From: JABDJX01 sp039942715
GTDB lineage: Bacteria; Pseudomonadota; Alphaproteobacteria; Rhodobacterales; Rhodobacteraceae
Assembly (NCBI GenBank): GCA_039942715.1
Contig: JBDVBY010000008.1
Span: 62,001 to 126,000, forward strand
Reading direction: 5' to 3'
Length of the DNA stretch: 64,000 nucleotides
Of this stretch, positions 33,687 through 42,230 are shown one piece after another (the stretch's first letter is position 1; every line of letters starts with the position of its first letter). A program made the position numbers and the translations under genes. The notes under the pieces were generated by a model, which saw only the letters and a list, made by a program, of their open reading frames with translations, was not told the DNA's origin and ran no database searches.

Positions 33687-33727
33687 CCTTTCCACCAAAG
33701 GTGGCGAAAGGTCCAGTGGACCTTTCG
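33687..33727. repeat. Overlapping alternative hairpins after the BrnA-like gene
   Basis: CCTTTCCACC (33687-33696) can pair with GGTGG-CG-AAAGG (33700-33711). The last part of that arm, CGAAAGGTCCA (33705-33715), is also a perfect 11-base complement of TGGACCTTTCG (33717-33727). The two structures share bases and exclude each other. No T-run follows. Confidence 0.6.
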
Positions 33728-33809
33728 AGGCGCGAACGCGCGACAGCGCCGGGGATGAAATCGCGCTCGCCGATGCCTATATATTAGGCAGATGGGTCAG
33801 GAGGGCGCG

Positions 33810-34052
33810 ATGGATATCGGACAAGTGACGGCGGTGTTTGGATGGATGCTGGTGATCAACGTTGTGATCTATGCGTTGGCGGCGGTGATGATTATTTTTG
33901 CGCGCGGCTGGGTGTCAAACCTAGAGGCGCGGATCACGGGCATTCCGGCAGAGGAGTGGCCGGGGATTTTTGTGGATTATCTGAGCCGGTATAAAATTGC
34001 GATACTGGTGTTTAATCTGGCGCCGTATTTTGCTTTGAGGGTTGTGGGGTGA
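33810..34052 (+). CDS. DUF6868 small membrane protein
   Basis: An 80-residue protein with an N-terminal hydrophobic helix (QVTAVFGWMLVINVVIYALA), a polar middle (the family's short ARITGIPAEEWPGIF region) and a C-terminal helix ending YKIAILVFNLAPYFALRVVG. This is the pattern I know from DUF6868. The ATG at 33810 follows GGAGGG at five bases; the in-frame ATG at 33792 lies before that site. Function unknown. Confidence 0.8.
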   Translation: MDIGQVTAVFGWMLVINVVIYALAAVMIIFARGWVSNLEARITGIPAEEWPGIFVDYLSRYKIAILVFNLAPYFALRVVG

Positions 34053-34139
34053 TCCTTGTCAGAAAATTGGATAAGAAAAAGAGGGCAGTTGCACTCTACT
34101 ACTTCTTGTCCGTAAACCTTTTATTTGAGGTCTTGTTCA

Positions 34140-35342
34140 ATGACACTAGTTGTCGCTCAAAAGACAGACGATTGCATTCTTCTCTTTGCTGACACGTTCT
34201 CGCTGGATAATTGGCGGAAAGAAAAGATCAACTGGTTCACTTCTCCTAGAAAGAAGATATTTCATCTCAGCGATGAAATTGTTATCGCCTTTGCTGGCAA
34301 TCCCTACCTTATAAGACAGATACTGGAGCAAAATAAACATAGCCCTATTACCTCGCTAAATGATTTGTCAGATATTTGGGATGGAAACCCGGAAACTGAC
34401 CTATTTGTTGTTTGCAGACAGTCATGCCAGCTGTTCAAGCTTTCGGATTCCGGAATACAGGAGGTTGCGGCAAGTTACATTGGTTCGAAATCTGGGTTTG
34501 AAACGTTTCAGAAATTAAAAAGTGATATTGCTGGAGGCGATGATCTATTAGCGCCGGGAACTAGTTTGGCAGCTTATCAAATGCCAGACCCAGCGAGTGC
34601 AACTTCAACAGAGATTTATGGCCAACTGGTTAAAGCTTTCAGTGCCACCCTACGGTCTACTGACGGTACGTTTGGAGGCGTGCCTATTTCCTATTATTCT
34701 ACGGCTGAATCGAGCGGTTTCCTGAGCCACGTAGAAGTCTACAGGGGGCCGCTGGACGAGGCCGAGTTGGGCGTTGGGAATTGGTCGACTATATCCTTCC
34801 AAGATTTGAATTTTTCTCAATATATTGTTTCGGTCTGGGGATCGGCCAATCGATCGGCATTTTTTTTCCCGGACGCAAACACTGGCTTAATCAGCGATGA
34901 AAGTGAATCAGACGAGATCTACAAGAAATTTGGCGATGTTGACGGCTATGAATTTTCTTATATTACAGAGGATCTTGGCATTGGTGGCGGCTTAAGTACT
35001 TGGAATTCAACTGAGAACACTATCTATAAGTTCAATCAATACCTTCGGGATGGTAACGAAGAAAGAGCAGCTAGAGCATTGTCTACGCTTGCAGCTTCGG
35101 TGCAAGCTAAGTGGACGGGTTTGGGAAACGATGAGTCCCAGGATTGGAAGCCAACCGACATACTCAAAGAGAAGGGAGATTGCACCCTTGACTTTGAAGT
35201 TATTTCTTTAGTCGATATTTACTTCGATCTAAAATCTCGCCATCAATCAGTCTTTGGGATTCGCGATGAGGATTTCGCGGGAATCAAAAAGGCGTGGGTT
35301 GAGTGGAAATCGAGTGTAAGGTTCTCCCTTAGTTTTAATTAA
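34140..35342 (+). CDS. Proteasome-like Ntn-hydrolase candidate, A/T-rich
   Basis: A 400-residue protein. From the ATG at 34140 it starts Met-Thr-Leu-Val-Val-Ala. If Met is removed, Thr1 is exposed, Asp lies exactly at 17 (LLFADTFS), and a Lys-Lys pair at 37-38 (PRKKIFHLSDEIVIAFAGNP) aligns with HslV's Lys33 region and its following strand and AG turn. This is the active-site plan of proteasome beta/HslV subunits, with about four extra residues before the lysine. GAGG lies nine bases before the ATG. About 200 C-terminal residues match nothing I recognise. The gene is visibly richer in A/T than its neighbours, which suggests recent transfer. It is convergent with ettA, one base apart. Proteolytic activity is inferred. 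Confidence 0.55.
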   Translation: MTLVVAQKTDDCILLFADTFSLDNWRKEKINWFTSPRKKIFHLSDEIVIAFAGNPYLIRQILEQNKHSPITSLNDLSDIWDGNPETDLFVVCRQSCQLFKLSDSGIQEVAASYIGSKSGFETFQKLKSDIAGGDDLLAPGTSLAAYQMPDPASATSTEIYGQLVKAFSATLRSTDGTFGGVPISYYSTAESSGFLSHVEVYRGPLDEAELGVGNWSTISFQDLNFSQYIVSVWGSANRSAFFFPDANTGLISDESESDEIYKKFGDVDGYEFSYITEDLGIGGGLSTWNSTENTIYKFNQYLRDGNEERAARALSTLAASVQAKWTGLGNDESQDWKPTDILKEKGDCTLDFEVISLVDIYFDLKSRHQSVFGIRDEDFAGIKKAWVEWKSSVRFSLSFN

Positions 35343-35343
35343 G

Positions 35344-36999
35344 TTACCTCGTAAACTTCTTATGCTTAATCCGTTTGGGCTCCAACGCGTCCGGTCCGAG
35401 TCTCCGCTTCTTATCTTCCTCATAATCCTCGAAGTTGCCTTCGAACCACTCGACATGCGCTTCGCCCTCGAAGGCTAGAATATGCGTACAGATCCGATCC
35501 AAGAAGAAGCGGTCGTGGGAGATGACGACGGCGCAGCCTGCGAAGTCTACTAGGGCGTCTTCTAGTGCGCGCAGGGTTTCGACGTCTAGGTCGTTGGTGG
35601 GTTCATCGAGCAACAAGACGTTGCCGCCGGATTTGAGCAGTTTGGCCATGTGGACGCGGTTGCGTTCACCGCCTGAGAGGCTGCCTACTTTTTTCTGCTG
35701 ATCGCCGCCTTTAAAGTTGAAGGCCGAGCAGTAGGCGCGGGAGTTCATTTGCGCATCGCCCAGTTGAATGACCTCTCCGCCCGAGCTGATTTCTTCCCAG
35801 ACGGTGGTGTTTGGATCAAGCGCGTCGCGGGACTGATCGACGTAGGACAGCTCGACCGTGTCGCCGTACTCTACCGTGCCTGCGTCGGGCTGTTCCTGAC
35901 CTGTGAGCATTTTGAAGAGCGTGGTTTTACCCGCGCCGTTGGGGCCGATCACGCCGACGATGCCACCGGGGGGAAGCGAGAAATCGAGATCTTCGACAAG
36001 GAGCTTGTCGCCCATGGCTTTCTTCAGGTCCGTGACTTCGATCACTTTGGAGCCCAAGCGGGGTCCGTTGGGGATGATGATCTGGGCACGAGAGAGTTTT
36101 TCGCGCTCGGACTGCCCGGCAAGGTCGTTATAGGCGTTGATCCGGGCCTTTTGCTTGGCTTGGCGGGCCTTCGCACCTTGGCGGATCCACTCAAGCTCGC
36201 GCTCAAGGGTTTTCTGGCGGGATTTGTCTTCGCGGGCCTCTTGGGAGAGGCGTTTGGCCTTTTGTTCCAGCCAGGCCGAATAGTTGCCCTCGTAAGGAAT
36301 GCCGCGACCCCGATCGAGTTCGAGGATCCAGCCGGTGATGTCATCAAGGAAGTAGCGGTCGTGGGTGACGATCAGGATTGTGCCTTTGTAATCAATCAGG
36401 TGCTGTTGCAGCCACGCGATGGTTTCAGCGTCCAAGTGGTTGGTCGGTTCATCCAGCAGCAGCATTTCAGGCGCTTCGAGCAGCAGCTTGCAGAGTGCAA
36501 CGCGGCGGGCTTCACCACCGGAGAGCCCGTCAATCGCGGCATCGTCGGGCGGGCAGCGCAGGGCCTCCATCGCGACGTCAATCTGGCTGTCGAGGTCCCA
36601 CAGGTTGTTGCTGTCGATCTCGTCCTGAAGCGCGGCCATCTCGTCGGCGGTCTCATCCGAATAGTTCATCGCCAGCTCGTTATACTTATCAAGCTTGGCC
36701 TTTTTATCGGCAACACCCAGCATGACATTTTCGCGCACGGTGAGCGTTTCATCGAGTTGGGGTTCTTGCGGGAGATAGCCCACTTTGGCCCCCTCAGCGA
36801 CCCAAGCCTCGCCAGTGAAATCCTTGTCGATCCCGGCCATGATGCGCATCAGCGTTGATTTACCGGCACCGTTGACGCCGACAACGCCGATTTTGACACC
36901 GGGCAAGAATGACAGGCGAATGTCCTCAAAGCACTTTTTACCGCCGGGATATGTTTTGGAAACGCCATCCATGTGGTAAACGTATTGGTAACTGGCCAT
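35344..36999 (-). CDS. ettA: Energy-dependent translational throttle EttA (ABC-F)
   Basis: Twin-ATPase ABC-F protein of 551 residues that binds the ribosomal E site and gates entry into elongation according to the ATP/ADP ratio. The first cassette has Walker A GVNGAGKST and signature LSGGEARRVALC. The second has GPNGAGKTT and LSGGERNRVHMAK. The arm/linker (LEWIRQGAKARQAKQKARINAY) is present, and there is no membrane domain. The start at 36999 (MASYQYVYHMDGVSKTYPGG) is the family's normal N-terminus; an in-frame start at 37044 adds 15 extra residues. Confidence 0.96.
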   Translation of the reverse strand: MASYQYVYHMDGVSKTYPGGKKCFEDIRLSFLPGVKIGVVGVNGAGKSTLMRIMAGIDKDFTGEAWVAEGAKVGYLPQEPQLDETLTVRENVMLGVADKKAKLDKYNELAMNYSDETADEMAALQDEIDSNNLWDLDSQIDVAMEALRCPPDDAAIDGLSGGEARRVALCKLLLEAPEMLLLDEPTNHLDAETIAWLQQHLIDYKGTILIVTHDRYFLDDITGWILELDRGRGIPYEGNYSAWLEQKAKRLSQEAREDKSRQKTLERELEWIRQGAKARQAKQKARINAYNDLAGQSEREKLSRAQIIIPNGPRLGSKVIEVTDLKKAMGDKLLVEDLDFSLPPGGIVGVIGPNGAGKTTLFKMLTGQEQPDAGTVEYGDTVELSYVDQSRDALDPNTTVWEEISSGGEVIQLGDAQMNSRAYCSAFNFKGGDQQKKVGSLSGGERNRVHMAKLLKSGGNVLLLDEPTNDLDVETLRALEDALVDFAGCAVVISHDRFFLDRICTHILAFEGEAHVEWFEGNFEDYEEDKKRRLGPDALEPKRIKHKKFTR

Positions 37000-37094
37000 G
37001 CGAACTCTCCGGGCGGTTAATTGTGTTGGTATGGATGTAGCCAATCACGTCGCGGAGGGCAATTGACCGGTTGGGTCACAATGCTGGGGTCGGC

Positions 37095-37706
37095 ATGATG
37101 GAGTGGTTGCAAGTTGCGCGATGGGGCGGACTCTGTTTGCTATTGGCGAATTGTGCGCAAAATCTGTACGGTCAGGCGGTTGGATATTCGCCTGTTGCGC
37201 CAGAGCCGATTGACGTGGTGATGCCCGCTGGCGCACGCTACATTTCGCAACAGTTTTCTCCGCGTCAGGAAAACGTGGTATACGCGCACACCGGACTTGA
37301 TGTGTGGGGCGATACAAAAACACCCATCATCGCGGCAGCGCCCGGAGTAGTTATCGCTGCGAAAGTTGAACCCATGCATGGGCGGCAAATTCATGTCCTT
37401 CATGGTACTGACAAGGACGGGCAAATGGTGTTCACCACCTACCATCACTTGAGTGAGATCAGGGTTGTGAGCGGCCAAAACCTTGCCCGTGGTGAGCAAA
37501 TTGGCATCATGGGGTCAAGCGGAGCCGCAGCAGTCATGGTTCATCTGCATTTCGAAGTGCGCAAAGGCCCCAGCCGCAGAAAGGCCAAGCCAGTTGATCC
37601 TCATTTTTTGTGGGTAAACGGCGTTGGACAGGTGACCTGTTTTGATCCTGGGGCCCAGTATACTCGGCGGCCGATCAGACTAACCTATCCGACATCGTGC
37701 CGATGA
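37095..37706 (+). CDS. M23-family (LytM) peptidase lipoprotein
   Basis: Putative cell-wall endopeptidase or regulator of about 203 residues. An N-terminal hydrophobic stretch ends LLLANC, a lipobox-like site with an unusual Asn before Cys20. Zn-ligand motifs of LytM are His65 and Asp69 (HTGLD) and His150/His152 (HLHFEV), with the intermediate His in TTYHHLS. With all ligands present it is probably active in the periplasm. Two adjacent ATGs (37095, 37098) are both possible starts. Confidence 0.88.
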   Translation: MMEWLQVARWGGLCLLLANCAQNLYGQAVGYSPVAPEPIDVVMPAGARYISQQFSPRQENVVYAHTGLDVWGDTKTPIIAAAPGVVIAAKVEPMHGRQIHVLHGTDKDGQMVFTTYHHLSEIRVVSGQNLARGEQIGIMGSSGAAAVMVHLHFEVRKGPSRRKAKPVDPHFLWVNGVGQVTCFDPGAQYTRRPIRLTYPTSCR

Positions 37707-37779
37707 TTGCGGTCTCGCACAGAAATTTTTGGATCAACCTTTAACTCAAATCTAACGACTGTAGAGTTACCTGCGGCTT

Positions 37780-38661
37780 ATGGAAGAACGCCTTACAGTC
37801 GACGATGAAAACCTGCTGATGTCCTCGATCCGCACGGGCACGCCTTTGGCGCCCAAGTTTCGGGATGAATTTGCTTTGAACACAAAAGCATTGCTTGGCC
37901 ATGCCAAGAGTTACCTTGAGACGTGCCACCATCTGGCGGATGCCTGTTTGGTCGAGATTGCACAGTATGACGACACCATCGGCCCGGATTGGAAGCGCGG
38001 CGTTGTTGAGGAGATTCAGTGGTGGTGGACGTGGATCAACAAGCTTCGCCGCCAGAACGAGTTGCAGAACTGGGCGAAGCTGCGTGGCCTTCCGTTTCCG
38101 TTTGAACGTGATTGCGCAGCATTTGGCAATCAGGCTTTGTGTTGTTTGAACATTGGGTGTGGTCCACGCCCAAACTTGGGAGAGGCAACGGACTATGATG
38201 TCGAGATCATCCATATGGACCCGCTGGCGAGCGCCTATAACCGTCTGATGGATTTTTTGGACGCACCCGGCGGCGGTGACGTTGTGTTCGGAGCGGTCGA
38301 AATTTTGGATCAGCTTGATACTGGTAAGTTTCATTTCATAGCCGCCAAAAACTGTCTGGATCATGCATATGATGTGCCGGGCGGGCTACGCCAAATGATT
38401 GATGTGCTCGAAGATCGAGGCGTGATCGCTTTGGAGCATTATGAAAATGAAGCCGAAGCGCAAAACTACCTTGGCTTTCACAAGTGGAACATAGAGATCG
38501 TTGAAGGGCAGATCCACATTTGGTCTAGGTCTGTTTCCGAAGTGTTTGATCACTCTGCCTATGGGTTTGAGCTAAGCTACGAGAAAAAAGTGGTGCACAA
38601 GGCTGGTGGCCAACCGCATCCGATGCTGAATATCCGGCTGACGCGTGGCCTTGCTGATTAA
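37780..38661 (+). CDS. Class I SAM-dependent methyltransferase-like protein
   Basis: A 293-residue cytoplasmic protein. CLNIGCGPRPN is a SAM-binding motif I loop, followed by IIHMDPLASAYNRLM (acidic residue after strand 2) and the later LIALEH-like strand (GVIALEHYENEAEAQNYLGF). The N-terminal 115 residues are helical, with a Trp cluster (EIQWWWTWINKL). The layout suggests a methyltransferase of unknown substrate, possibly linked to cell-surface glycans. The start ATG at 37780 lacks a strong ribosome-binding site. Confidence 0.75.
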   Translation: MEERLTVDDENLLMSSIRTGTPLAPKFRDEFALNTKALLGHAKSYLETCHHLADACLVEIAQYDDTIGPDWKRGVVEEIQWWWTWINKLRRQNELQNWAKLRGLPFPFERDCAAFGNQALCCLNIGCGPRPNLGEATDYDVEIIHMDPLASAYNRLMDFLDAPGGGDVVFGAVEILDQLDTGKFHFIAAKNCLDHAYDVPGGLRQMIDVLEDRGVIALEHYENEAEAQNYLGFHKWNIEIVEGQIHIWSRSVSEVFDHSAYGFELSYEKKVVHKAGGQPHPMLNIRLTRGLAD

Positions 38662-38670
38662 TCCCGTGTG

Positions 38671-38736
38671 TCTGGGGCTCTGCCCCCTTGGCCTTTGGCC
38701 AATTCCCCCGGGATATTTTAACCAAAAAGAAAGACA
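38671..38736 (+). repeat. Dispersed palindromic repeat, subtype 2, copy E
   Basis: Two consecutive hairpins, GGGGC-TCT-GCCCC (38674-38686) and TTGGCC-TTT-GGCCAA (38688-38702), are followed by a C-run and the tail ATATTTTAACCAAAAAG AAAG. The same two-hairpin plan is seen at 43203-43266. Confidence 0.7.
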
Positions 38737-38808
38737 TTTTGAGCTAAACGCGCCTCACGGTACAGGCGGGGACGCCGATGACCGTCCAAGGAGAAAGTTC
38801 TTCTTTGT

Positions 38809-38841
38809 GAAAGCGCTTCTGAAACGGAGCGCTTTCTTTTT
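38809..38841 (+). terminator. Rho-independent terminator-like hairpin
   Basis: GAAAGCGCT (38809-38817) pairs perfectly with AGCGCTTTC (38828-38836), followed by TTTTT. It lies between two oppositely oriented palindromic repeats and would stop plus-strand transcription before the aldo/keto reductase gene. Confidence 0.75.
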
Positions 38842-38920
38842 GGTAAAAATATCCTGGGGAGCGCGAGGGGTGAAACCCCTCGCATGAGGCGGCGACGTCG
38901 TCGGCGTAAACCCCGTTGAC
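38837..38920 (-). repeat. Dispersed palindromic repeat, copy D
   Basis: On the minus strand: a GC-rich first stem, then GCGAGGGG-TTTCA-CCCCTCGC (38883-38863), then CTCCCCAGGATATTTTTACC and an AAAAAG AAAG tail. That tail faces copy E, making an inverted pair about 95 bp apart. Confidence 0.7.
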
Positions 38921-38951
38921 AATCAGGGTGTTCCGCACGAGATCTTGGCCC

Positions 38952-40013
38952 ATGTCCAGACCAAATCGCGCTTATCCGCCCCGCTATCGCCCTTCCGAGT
39001 CTCGTTATGATGCGATGGAGTATCGCCGCTGTGGTCGCTCGGGCCTCAAACTTCCTGCGATCAGCCTTGGGCTTTGGCACAACTTTGGCGGGGACACGCC
39101 GCACATGCTGAAGCGGGAGCTTTGCCAGTCCGCTTTTGATCACGGCATTACGCATTTTGATTTGGCCAACAACTATGGCCCGCCTCCAGGGAGTGCGGAA
39201 GAAGCGTTTGGCGACATTTTGAAAAGCGATTTTGCAGGATACCGCGATGAGCTTATCATCAGTTCTAAGGCTGGCTATTCCATGTGGGACGGTCCTTATG
39301 GCGAGTGGGGCAGCCGGAAATATCTAATTGCGTCTTGTGATGCGTCGCTCAAACGGATGGGGCTGGATTATGTGGATATTTTTTATTCGCACCGCTTTGA
39401 TCCCGAAACGCCGCTTGAAGAAACCATGGGCGCGTTGGATCACATTGTGCGCACTGGGCGTGCGCTTTATGCGGGTATCAGTTCTTACAACACAGAGCGG
39501 ACGCGCGAAGCGGTGGCCATTTTGCGCGACATGGGCACGCCGTGTCTGATCCATCAGCCGTCTTATAATATCCTAAATCGTTGGGTGGAGCGGGATGGTT
39601 TGCTTGATACGCTTGATGAAGTTGGTGTCGGCTCGATTGCGTTCACGCCTTTGGCGCAAGGGATGTTGACGAAAAAGTATTTGGGCGGTGTGCCGGAGGG
39701 TAGCCGGGCGACCCAAGGCAAGTCGCTTTTGCCGGAATTTCTAAGCGAAGAAAACATCGAGCGCTTGCGTGGCCTGAACGAGATTGCCGAGGCGCGCGGT
39801 CAAACCTTGGCACAGATGGCGCTTGCCTGGGTGTTGCGCGAGGGGCGCGTGACAACGGCATTGATTGGGGCCTCGAAAGTTTCTCAAATCGAAGATTGCG
39901 TAGGCGCGGTAGCGAACACCACGTTTACATCTGAAGAATTGGCGGCGATCGACGCGCTGGCATTGGATGACAATATGATCAACCTTTGGTCGATGTCGTC
40001 TGAGGACGTTTGA
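38952..40013 (+). CDS. Aldo/keto reductase, YghZ/Gpr-like
   Basis: NADPH-dependent aldo/keto reductase of 353 residues (AKR14-like, L-glyceraldehyde 3-phosphate reductase group). Family signatures are GLWHNFGGDTP, FDLANNYGPPPGSAEE (catalytic Asp and Tyr), SSKAGYSMWDGPYGEWGS (catalytic Lys), and YSHRFDPETPLEET (catalytic His). The cofactor region is ALIGASKVSQIEDC. The ATG at 38952 matches the family's extended N-terminus (SRYDAMEYRRCGRSGL). It probably detoxifies aldehydes such as methylglyoxal. Confidence 0.92.
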   Translation: MSRPNRAYPPRYRPSESRYDAMEYRRCGRSGLKLPAISLGLWHNFGGDTPHMLKRELCQSAFDHGITHFDLANNYGPPPGSAEEAFGDILKSDFAGYRDELIISSKAGYSMWDGPYGEWGSRKYLIASCDASLKRMGLDYVDIFYSHRFDPETPLEETMGALDHIVRTGRALYAGISSYNTERTREAVAILRDMGTPCLIHQPSYNILNRWVERDGLLDTLDEVGVGSIAFTPLAQGMLTKKYLGGVPEGSRATQGKSLLPEFLSEENIERLRGLNEIAEARGQTLAQMALAWVLREGRVTTALIGASKVSQIEDCVGAVANTTFTSEELAAIDALALDDNMINLWSMSSEDV

Positions 40014-40053
40014 GACTCGTCTTAAGCGGCGTAGACTTGGAATTGAAAACGCT

Positions 40054-40659
40054 ATGAAACAAGGGTTTCCGCCAGTCCGTGAGGGTATGTGCATTGGACT
40101 TTTGGGTGGATCGTTTGACCCGGCCCACGGTGGACATGCACTTATCACCCGCGAGGCGCTTAAGCGGTTTGGGTTGGATGAGGTCTGGTGGCTGGTGAGT
40201 CCTGGGAATCCTTTGAAAACGCGCGGGCCTGCACCTATGGATGAGCGACTAGAGCGGGCGCGCAACGTTATGCAGCATCCAAAAGTCCGGGTCACTGATT
40301 TGGAAAGCAAGCTTGGCACGCGGTTTACCTATGCCACGCTGGCCGGAATTGTCGCGCGCTATCCCGGTGTGCGCTTTGTTTGGTTAATGGGAGCGGACAA
40401 TCTGGCGAGCTTTCATCATTGGGAGAACTGGCGTGATATCATGGAGTTGGTGCCTATTGGCGTGCTTGCGCGCCCGGGGCAACGGATTTCTGCGCGGCTT
40501 TCTCCTGCAGCGCGTCAATATTTGCGGTATCGCTATCGCGGGCGCGAGGCGGCGCGACTTTGCCGATCAAAGGCACCGGCCTGGGTGTTTGTGAACGTGC
40601 CGATGGACGATATTTCGTCGTCGGAAATTCGGGCATCGGGGGCATGGAAAAATGGGTGA
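40054..40659 (+). CDS. nadD: Nicotinate-nucleotide adenylyltransferase NadD
   Basis: Transfers AMP to nicotinate mononucleotide in NAD synthesis; 201 residues. The nucleotidyltransferase loop is GLLGGSFDPAHGGHALI (the GSFDPxHxGH motif), WLMGADNLASFHHWENW is the family's substrate region, and ISSSEIRASGA is the ISSTxIR motif. The obg/rsfS neighbours often found with nadD are absent; here it is followed by dacB. Confidence 0.95.
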   Translation: MKQGFPPVREGMCIGLLGGSFDPAHGGHALITREALKRFGLDEVWWLVSPGNPLKTRGPAPMDERLERARNVMQHPKVRVTDLESKLGTRFTYATLAGIVARYPGVRFVWLMGADNLASFHHWENWRDIMELVPIGVLARPGQRISARLSPAARQYLRYRYRGREAARLCRSKAPAWVFVNVPMDDISSSEIRASGAWKNG

Positions 40660-40748
40660 GGATCGCTGGTCACAATTCCCTCACATTAAGGTGCATTCTA
40701 TGGATTTGGTTCTTTTGCACCAAAGTTTGAACGGATAGTTTGACGCTC

Positions 40749-42224
40749 ATGACTGCGCTGCTGACACGACGGGGGATTTTGGCCGGGCTTGCGAGCTCTG
40801 CTAGTGGGATGGCTTTGGCTGGCGCGCCTGATGCCTCTATGCGCCCGCTTCCGCGTGGTGCGCGACCCAAAAAGCTGATTGTACCAAGCGAGGCTGTGGT
40901 TGCGCGCACGAACCTGAGCGGGGACGTTGGGTTTGCTGTCGCCGACGCGGAGACTGGTGAAGTTCTAGAAGCACGCCTTGGTGGGCAGCGTTTGCCACCA
41001 GCTTCCACGCTGAAAGTGGTGACGGCGCTTTATGCCATGGATAAGCTTGGTCCGACGCATCAGTTTGCGACGCGCGTTTTCGCGAACGGGCCTGTTGTGG
41101 AGGGAAAGCTCAATGGCGATCTGGTGCTTGTTGGCGGGGGGGACCCGACGCTGGACACGGATCGGCTGGCGGATTTGGCCAAGGCGGTACGTGAGGCAGG
41201 CATTTCTGAAGTAACGGGTCGATTGCTGGTTTGGTCTAATGCGCTTCCGAGCGGAGAGCGCATCGATGGCGATCAGCCGGAACATGTCAGTTACAATCCT
41301 TCGTATTCCGGGATCAATCTGAATTTTAATCGTGTGCATTTCGAGTGGAAGCGCACGAAAGACAAGCAGTATGACATCACGATGCAGGCGCGCGCGCTGC
41401 GGTTCCGCCCGGCAACAAACGTGGCGCAGATGGCGATTGTTGATAAATCCAGTCCTGTGTTTGCGTATCGCCGCAGTCCCGGTCGGGATCGTTGGTTTGT
41501 GGCGCGCAAAGCATTGGGGACTGAAGGCGCGCGGTGGCTACCTGTGCGGTTTCCAGCACTTTATGCAGGTGATGTGTTTCGCACGCTGGCGCGCTCTAAC
41601 GGGATTGTTTTGCCGGCTCCTGAGTTGGTTGGTGTACTGCCTAAGGGTGAGGAACTGGCGCGCGTGGAAGGGCCTATTCTGGTCGAGGTTTTGCGGTCGA
41701 TGCTTAAGTATTCGACCAATCTGACGGCGGAGATTTCGGGGCTTTCTGCGAGCAGTACTTATGGACCCGGTTTGGCGTCTTTGGAAACATCTGCAGGCCG
41801 GATGGCAGGATGGGCGAGGTCGAACTTTGGGACCATGGGTGTGCGTTTTAGGGATCACTCGGGGCTTGGGTACGGGTCGACGATGTCTGCTGAGGACATG
41901 GTGCAGATTTTGGCGGCCAATCGCCAGATCAGACCGTTTTTGAAGACGGTGAACCTGACGCTGAACAAGGGGCGGCCTGCACCGAAAGGTGTTGAGGTTC
42001 ACGCCAAGACCGGCACTCTGAACTATGTCAGTACGCTGGCTGGGTTTGTGACACCGAGCAATGGGCGTGCATTGAGCTTTGCGATCTTTACGGCGGATAC
42101 GGCGCGCCGGGATGCTATTCCACCGGAAGCACGTGAGCGCCCTCCGGGGTCCCGGACTTGGGCACGACGCTCGCGGCAATTGCAAAAAGAACTGATCCGC
42201 GGTTGGGTTGATCAATATACGTAA
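40749..42224 (+). CDS. dacB: D-alanyl-D-alanine carboxypeptidase/endopeptidase (PBP4, DacB)
   Basis: Class C low-molecular-mass penicillin-binding protein of about 491 residues. Catalytic motifs are SxxK (Ser86 in PASTLKVV), SxN (KYSTNLTAE) and KTG (HAKTGTLN). A large inserted region between the first two motifs is normal for PBP4. The N-terminus has two arginines before a hydrophobic run (LTRRGILAGLASSASGMALAGA), like a Tat signal peptide. The ATG at 40749 was preferred to a TTG at 40740. It trims or cleaves peptidoglycan stem peptides in the periplasm. Confidence 0.94.
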   Translation: MTALLTRRGILAGLASSASGMALAGAPDASMRPLPRGARPKKLIVPSEAVVARTNLSGDVGFAVADAETGEVLEARLGGQRLPPASTLKVVTALYAMDKLGPTHQFATRVFANGPVVEGKLNGDLVLVGGGDPTLDTDRLADLAKAVREAGISEVTGRLLVWSNALPSGERIDGDQPEHVSYNPSYSGINLNFNRVHFEWKRTKDKQYDITMQARALRFRPATNVAQMAIVDKSSPVFAYRRSPGRDRWFVARKALGTEGARWLPVRFPALYAGDVFRTLARSNGIVLPAPELVGVLPKGEELARVEGPILVEVLRSMLKYSTNLTAEISGLSASSTYGPGLASLETSAGRMAGWARSNFGTMGVRFRDHSGLGYGSTMSAEDMVQILAANRQIRPFLKTVNLTLNKGRPAPKGVEVHAKTGTLNYVSTLAGFVTPSNGRALSFAIFTADTARRDAIPPEARERPPGSRTWARRSRQLQKELIRGWVDQYT

Positions 42225-42230
42225 TGTTTT

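Noticed and set aside
35749..36858. Long plus-strand open frame (369 codons)
   Set aside because: Antisense to ettA, whose Walker and signature motifs are complete. Long antisense frames are common in G+C-rich genes.
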